Of a stretch of DNA of 64,000 nt, positions 59,285-64,000 are shown piece by piece. A program made the position numbers and the translations under genes. The notes below the pieces were generated by a model that was not told where the DNA came from, searched no databases, and saw nothing but the letters and a program-made list of their open reading frames with translations. This DNA is from Dendrocalamus latiflorus (Eukaryota; Streptophyta; Magnoliopsida; Poales; Poaceae). Every line of letters starts with the position of its first letter. The stretch's first letter is position 1. The stretch lies in contig CM029626.1 of assembly GCA_017311315.1 (NCBI GenBank), positions 10,673,643 to 10,737,642 of the forward strand. The letters run 5' to 3'.

Positions 59285-60092
59285 ATGGAATCCCTTTCTT
59301 GGCGAGCCATTTTAGCCATCCAGGACAATCATCTTTGAAATGGTCCTTTGACTGACAAAAGTAACACTCACCACTCTTCTTCTGTTCATTTGAGCTCCCA
59401 GGACCTGAAGCGTTTTTAGGCGCCTTAGGATGCTGTGGCTTTTGATAAGGGGAGTAGGCTTGCTCCTTCTTTCCCTTTCCTTTGTAGCCACCTCTATTTC
59501 TAGAGGGATCAGCTTTATTTGAGGAGCCGACTTGATTCACAAAATCAGTAGCCCCTTCAGCCTTGAGCCTCTCTTCCTCTTGAGAAACATTAGCGATCAA
59601 CTCGCTCATGGTCCACTTGTCCTTAATGGTGTTATAGTTCACCTTGAAAGCTTCAAATTGCTTAGGAAGAGACATCATAATGTAATGGACAACAAAACCA
59701 TCAGAAATTGCCATGTCCATTGTCTTAAGTCTGGCAGCAATATTTATTATGGTCATAATGTGCTCATGGACATTTCCAGTACCATTGTACTTAGTGTTCA
59801 TGAGCTTGTGCATCAGTGTGGTAGCATAAACTTTAGAGGACCCCTTAAAGTGATCCTCGATGGAGGACAAATAGTCATTTACCCTTTCCTTTTCAGGGAT
59901 TGCTCCCCTTATTGCCTCACTGATGGAGTTCTTCATCACAGCAAGTGAGACGCGGTTAGACCGCTCCCACTTCTCAGCATTAGTTTTGTAATCCTTCATT
60001 TTGTCGTCAAAATTGTCCTCCCCTTCAGTAGGAGCGACAGGCTCATCGAACCTGAACGCATAGTTCAGATCCAAGAGCTGGAAAGTCGTCAT
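59241..60092 (-). pseudogene. Copia gag
   Basis: Nucleocapsid-capsid protein with a UBN2-type gag region and a zinc knuckle CYFCQSKDHFKDDC near the C-terminus. The open frame continues above the first ATG (HGSNFQKWKFAL precedes it), so the N-terminus is longer or begins at a non-ATG or spliced start. It ends soon after the knuckle, where the frame used by pol begins 44 bases earlier on the other frame. Confidence 0.85.
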
Positions 60093-60625
60093 AAGCGCAA
60101 ACTTCCATTTCTGAAAGTTACTACCATGAAGTGGCTCAATTGTATTACCATGAGCGCAAACAGAAGCAGCTAAAAAAATTTAAAAATTACATTAGGAAAA
60201 CGCATAATTAATTTGCATGAATGTTAACCTTACGTTGGTATGATTAACAACATGCTCATAAGAATTTTTCGCATCACCGTTGGGCAGAAACGAAAAATTT
60301 AACATAATTTATGTCATGCAATTACAATTAACGTTGGTCAAAAAGTAATAGCATGGCAAAATTAAACATAATAAAATAAACATAATTGATGACATGCAAT
60401 TACAATTAACGTTGGTCCAAAAGTAATAGCATGTCAAAATTAAACATAACCCTCTAATTGAATTTCTCGTTGGTTCCATTCAATTAGAGGCAGAACATCA
60501 CGCAGCGGAAAAAGGGCAAAATATTTTTCAGCAGCTTAGCAACATTATCTAGTAATAATTTCATAAGAGACATCAAATAATCATTAATTAAACATTAGGT
60601 ATATCATAAATATATGAAATATACA

Positions 60626-60698
<73 letters not shown>

Positions 60699-61455
60699 CA
60701 TGTGCTGCTGGGCCGAAACCCAGCAGCCAAAACTAGCCTTGCGGCTCCCAGGTCTGGCCCGTGGAGCACCACCGGCCCATCAGCCCCGCCTCATCAATGC
60801 CATCCATTTGAATCGGACGACTCGGAGCAAAAGTCGCCTGAACAAAACCCGCCGGCGCTGGCTCCCCAAAACCCTAACCTCATTTCTTTCCTCCCCTCCG
60901 AAAAACACGCGGCGGCGGCCAGAGCGTCGGCGGCGGGCTCCCGCGGAGCGGCGGCGCGCGGCCCCAGTGGCCCCCGGCGGAGCGCGGCAGCCGGGCGCGT
61001 GACAGCGGAGCGGCAGCTCGCGGAGGGGCGTTAGCGGCGGCGGCGGCCCGCACACGGCGAGCGGCACCGGCGGGGGCGGTGGCGCGCGGCGCGCTGGGCT
61101 GCTGCGCGACGGCTCCGACGGCACCATGGCGGGGCAGCAGCGGGGGGCGCAACCCGCACGGGGCGCAGGCGACGCAAAGCGGCGGCCGCGCGGCTCCCAC
61201 ATGGAGGCGGCGGCGCACGGCGAGGCGCCCGCGGAGCGGTGACGGCAAGGCGGCGCGACGGCGCTGAGCGGCGGTGAGCCGGGCTCGGCCGGAGCGGCGG
61301 CTCCTCGCACAGCGCGGCGACCGCACCCGTGAGTCCCAATCCTTCCTTTTTCTGCCCGAGCCCAACATCAACCCTAATCCGAATCAAAACTCTAGATCCG
61401 AGACATAAACATGCGACTAGGGTTCATGAAAAGTTCTAGGTTGCTCTGATACCAT
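60093..61455 (-). other. Leader of the copia element
   Basis: Holds an AT microsatellite (60629-60697) and a GC-rich block (60700-61330) whose minus strand keeps an open frame of 176 codons (61310-60780), rich in Ala, Arg and Pro. Such frames are common in GC-rich DNA; no domain is seen. Confidence 0.6.
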
Positions 61456-61920
61456 TGTTAGTTTAACCTAAGCCTTAAACATGAGCATTAGCTTTAACCC
61501 TAGATCTAAATCATGAACACCTAGGCTTTAGGATTTAGAGGGGACTTACGGTCGCCGATGAACGCCATGAGCGAAGACCCGTGCCTGCGTGATGCAGGCG
61601 TGAGGTAGAGTCGGTGAAGACCGCGGTGTCGCCGGTGTACGGGGTGTCGCCGGCGGAATCCTGCAGAGGCGACGGCCTTCCCGTTGCTAGCAACGCGCAG
61701 TAGATCGGGTGTCTTTAGGGTTTGTGCAGGGCTTTTGGCTCTCACGTGAACGACGTCATTCTCAGAGAGGCCGGTACCCATCCTTTATATATACGCTGTT
61801 GCAACGGGGGACCGTAACCAATATGGTAAGCTCCCCCGATTAGGGAGCGGAAAAACAGGGATGTGGGTTTCCCCACGTTTCCCTCGTCTCGGCCGTTTGG
61901 CCTGAGATCAATATCCAACA
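61456..61920 (-). repeat. 5' LTR of the copia element
   Basis: 465 bp, lacking 6 bp found in the partner. The PBS lies directly inside (61443-61455, minus strand). Confidence 0.93.
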
Positions 61921-61925
61921 ACAGT

Positions 61926-62470
61926 TTGACAGATCCTACGTACCTTGTAGTAGCTCCATTCTGTCTTGTCACCGCCGGCCTCTAGGGGCTCATGGCGCCG
62001 CCGCAAGAGCCGCCGCCTTCTCCTCTGCTACCAGCCACCATCTCTCATTCCCTCGCTTCTTAAAACCCTAAAATGGGTTACTTAACCTAAGCCACCCCTC
62101 TCTGCTCCACTATTTTCTCTGGAGAAACCCAACCGGCGTCGCCCCGTCGGAGCTGCCGCTCCCCTGTTTTTCTGCCAGGAGGAGGAGCCGGAGGTAGAAG
62201 ATGACCAGTGGGGGCGACATGGTCAAATCCTAGTCATGGGCGCCTGTTAATGCCTCCCCATCCAGGCCGTCCGCTTCCTGTGCATCCTGGCCACCCGCGC
62301 CGAGCGCGTGTCGCCCATCGGGCGGATGTGCATGCCCGCACTGGGCTGCGCCCGCGCCCGCGTGGACCACAGGCTGCGGCCTGTTGGCCGTGCGTGCGAT
62401 TCGGCTGTGGGCCGACCGGCCGTTGGGTCGCGCGGGAGAAAATCCGGCGGGATCTACTGTTCAACCGGGC
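61926..62470. other. Host-type flank, no gene recognised
   Basis: GC-rich DNA continuing 55229-55439. A frame near 62236-62370 reads VRFLCILATRAERVSPIGRM, which I do not recognise. Confidence 0.35.
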
Positions 62471-62478
62471 CGGCCTTG

Positions 62479-64000
62479 ACACTGTTCACATATATTAAAA
62501 ATCCAGAAAAATCCCCAAAAATCCCAAGAAAATCCAAAAGTCCCAAAAATATTAAAATACACCATTTTAATCAGTAAAATATTCTAAGTTCAAATCTAGT
62601 GTCCATTCTCACAAATTTAAATTCTAAAAATCCAAATGGTATTAATTCACAAACCTAGCCTTATAAAATCAATCTCCATAAAGTTAATTCCCATAAATTC
62701 AGATTCTATTTATTTAAATTTCACCCTTGTATTAACATCAATTCAAGAAATATATATATGTACACACACACCATTTGCCTAGTTTAATATTTTAAATTCA
62801 AACATGGCATCCGTTCTTCCAAATTTAAAGCTTAAAAGGTTAGAATTCATCAAGATCCAATTTTGATTCCTTAAATACAAAATCCCGCCGCCCCACCCAA
62901 CTTATATCTTATAAATCTAATTCCTTCGTTAAGTCAAATTAAATTCTGACACAATTCTGATCTACCTAATTCAAATATCGACCATCCAATTCCAAGTGTT
63001 TATCCTTTATTCTTAAAATCTGTCCAACATATATATCCTAACTAATCCTCCTGAACCTATCATATCCAAATTCAACAATACCTACCTATCAAACCTTATT
63101 GAATTTCGACCTTTCCGACCCAACCTATATTTTTATGCTCTTTCTTGTTCTTAATTTGGATTTTGTTCCCAGCTTGCATTCTGCAAAGCAGGAACCTATT
63201 GGACTTCGTTTTCTACGCTAGTGCACAGACCAAGCGAGTTGGTCAACCGAAGGCTCGTAAAGTTTGAAGCTAATCAAGAGCAACGGACAGAAGGCAAGTC
63301 ACATGTTTTTGATCATATTGAATCCCATTAAATTACATTATTTATTTAATGTATTTTCATTATGGATAGTTGCGAACTGATAATTGCTTAAAACAAAGAT
63401 TTAGAATGGCATGCTATCTAGATAATCCTACCACTGATAAATAGCCCTGTTTACCTTGATGGCCATATTCACCTTGACAACCTTAGTAAGAATTACATAT
63501 GATATAAATGTATACAAGATCATTTCATTCAGTATGATGCACTACTAAGTGACTCTGGCCGTTGGCCTGTAGGTTTGAAAAACCCGGATCTAGGGTAGGG
63601 TGGTATGGGACGCCGTGCCCTAGACCGGAAATGCTGGTGGGCAGTGTGGGGTAAAGGTGTTGCGCGAAATCGTGCGGCGGTTTCGCCCACTGCTGTACCC
63701 TTCAACGTGTCACACTACTAAGGTGTGAGTCGTGGGCTAATAGAATTGAAAAACCCGGAGAGGGTAGGGTGGTATGGGACACCGTACCCTAGGCCGGTGA
63801 TGCTGGTGTGCAAGTTAGGGTAAAAATGGTGTGGAGGTCCATGTAGGACTTCGTCCACCGCCTTACCCTGAGCCTGAGGCTGCGGACCTCAGGAAAAGTA
63901 TAAGGGCAAGAACCTTGTGCTAAGTAAAAGACACAGTCATCGCCCAACCACAAGTGTTGATACGTCAACCCTGATCTAGTAGCTGCTCAAGTTCGATTGA
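62479..64000 (+). repeat. Gypsy-type LTR-like sequence, runs off the window
   Basis: AT-rich aaaaatccagaaaa block, then a ttttgatcatattgaa motif that also occurs in the LARD LTR (about 37980), then two diverged copies (about 63548 and 63722) of a unit of about 172 bp containing aaaacccgg and gggtagggtggtatggga. The layout resembles long grass gypsy LTRs. No end is visible. Confidence 0.5.

Larger units (their letters stand above)
55445..61920 (-). mobile_element. Complete but disabled Ty1-copia element
   Basis: LTRs 55445-55915 and 61456-61920 are flanked by perfect ACAGT duplications (55440-55444 and 61921-61925). Minus strand order: 5' LTR (right), PBS tggtatcagagc (initiator tRNA-Met), a 1.36-kb leader, gag, integrase, RT, RNase H, PPT (aagggggagaa), 3' LTR. 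LTRs differ by about ten substitutions and a 6-bp indel. Coding breaks are listed with each part. Confidence 0.95.

Noticed and set aside
61079..61387. Coding gene in the GC-rich leader
   Set aside because: Several overlapping frames on both strands with biased composition; it lies inside a retrotransposon leader.

Overview
This window reads as nuclear DNA of a grass (Poaceae). The one clear host gene encodes an intronless zinc-finger homeodomain protein very like the rice ZHD1/ZHD2 pair. The rest is typical grass repeat DNA: Ty1-copia and Ty3-gypsy-type LTR elements, TRIMs, large non-coding LTR elements, hAT, Tourist- and Stowaway-like elements and a probable Helitron end. I cannot name the species. 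I saw no rRNA gene, tRNA gene, CRISPR array or bacterial-type operon.

Layout. 683-5118 is a small minus-strand LTR element (TRIM-like, TSD GATAC). A complete 3.5-kb hAT transposon (1290-4807, TSD CACGCGCC) with a two-exon, apparently open 800-residue transposase sits inside it. 6394-7697 holds a decayed plant-mobile-domain-like coding remnant. 8652-15608 is a 7-kb LTR element (TSD CACGT) with no gag-pol; its inside is a mosaic of 29-, about 137-, 38- and about 40-bp tandem repeats. 16952-23429 carries a GC-repeat-filled TIR element, a deleted hAT (TSD ATAAGTTG), a Helitron-like 5' end, a compound microsatellite, a hairpin element and a Tourist-like MITE (TSD TAA). 24700-24895 is a plastid insertion: the 3' end of the ndhA group II intron plus the start of exon 2. 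The ZHD gene is at 26062-26886.

28093-28846 is a very small TRIM with only 68 bp between its LTRs and a nested MITE. 29552-29656 is a near-perfect 47-bp-arm hairpin. 31700-33664 looks like a gypsy-type LTR. 33680-35866 is a copia remnant, cut at 35867 by a LARD-like element with a 4.6-kb 5' LTR (35867-40512), a 2.1-kb interior and a truncated, nearly identical 3' LTR ending at 43258. 43278-55220 contains Stowaway-like MITEs, another probable LTR end (48416), GC-rich unrecognised DNA and a 675-bp hAT derivative (TSD ACCACAGC). 55445-61920 is a complete but disabled copia element (TSD ACAGT). The window ends inside another gypsy-type LTR-like sequence.

How it fits together: the insertions are nested and of different ages, judged by LTR divergence seen by eye (3 differences in about 640 bp for the LARD, about 10 in 465 for the 55-kb copia element, many more for the 8.6-kb element). 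The ZHD gene is a small host island. No operon-like cooperation between genes is present; the logic is serial insertion and decay. All motif and terminus calls were made by reading, without database searches.
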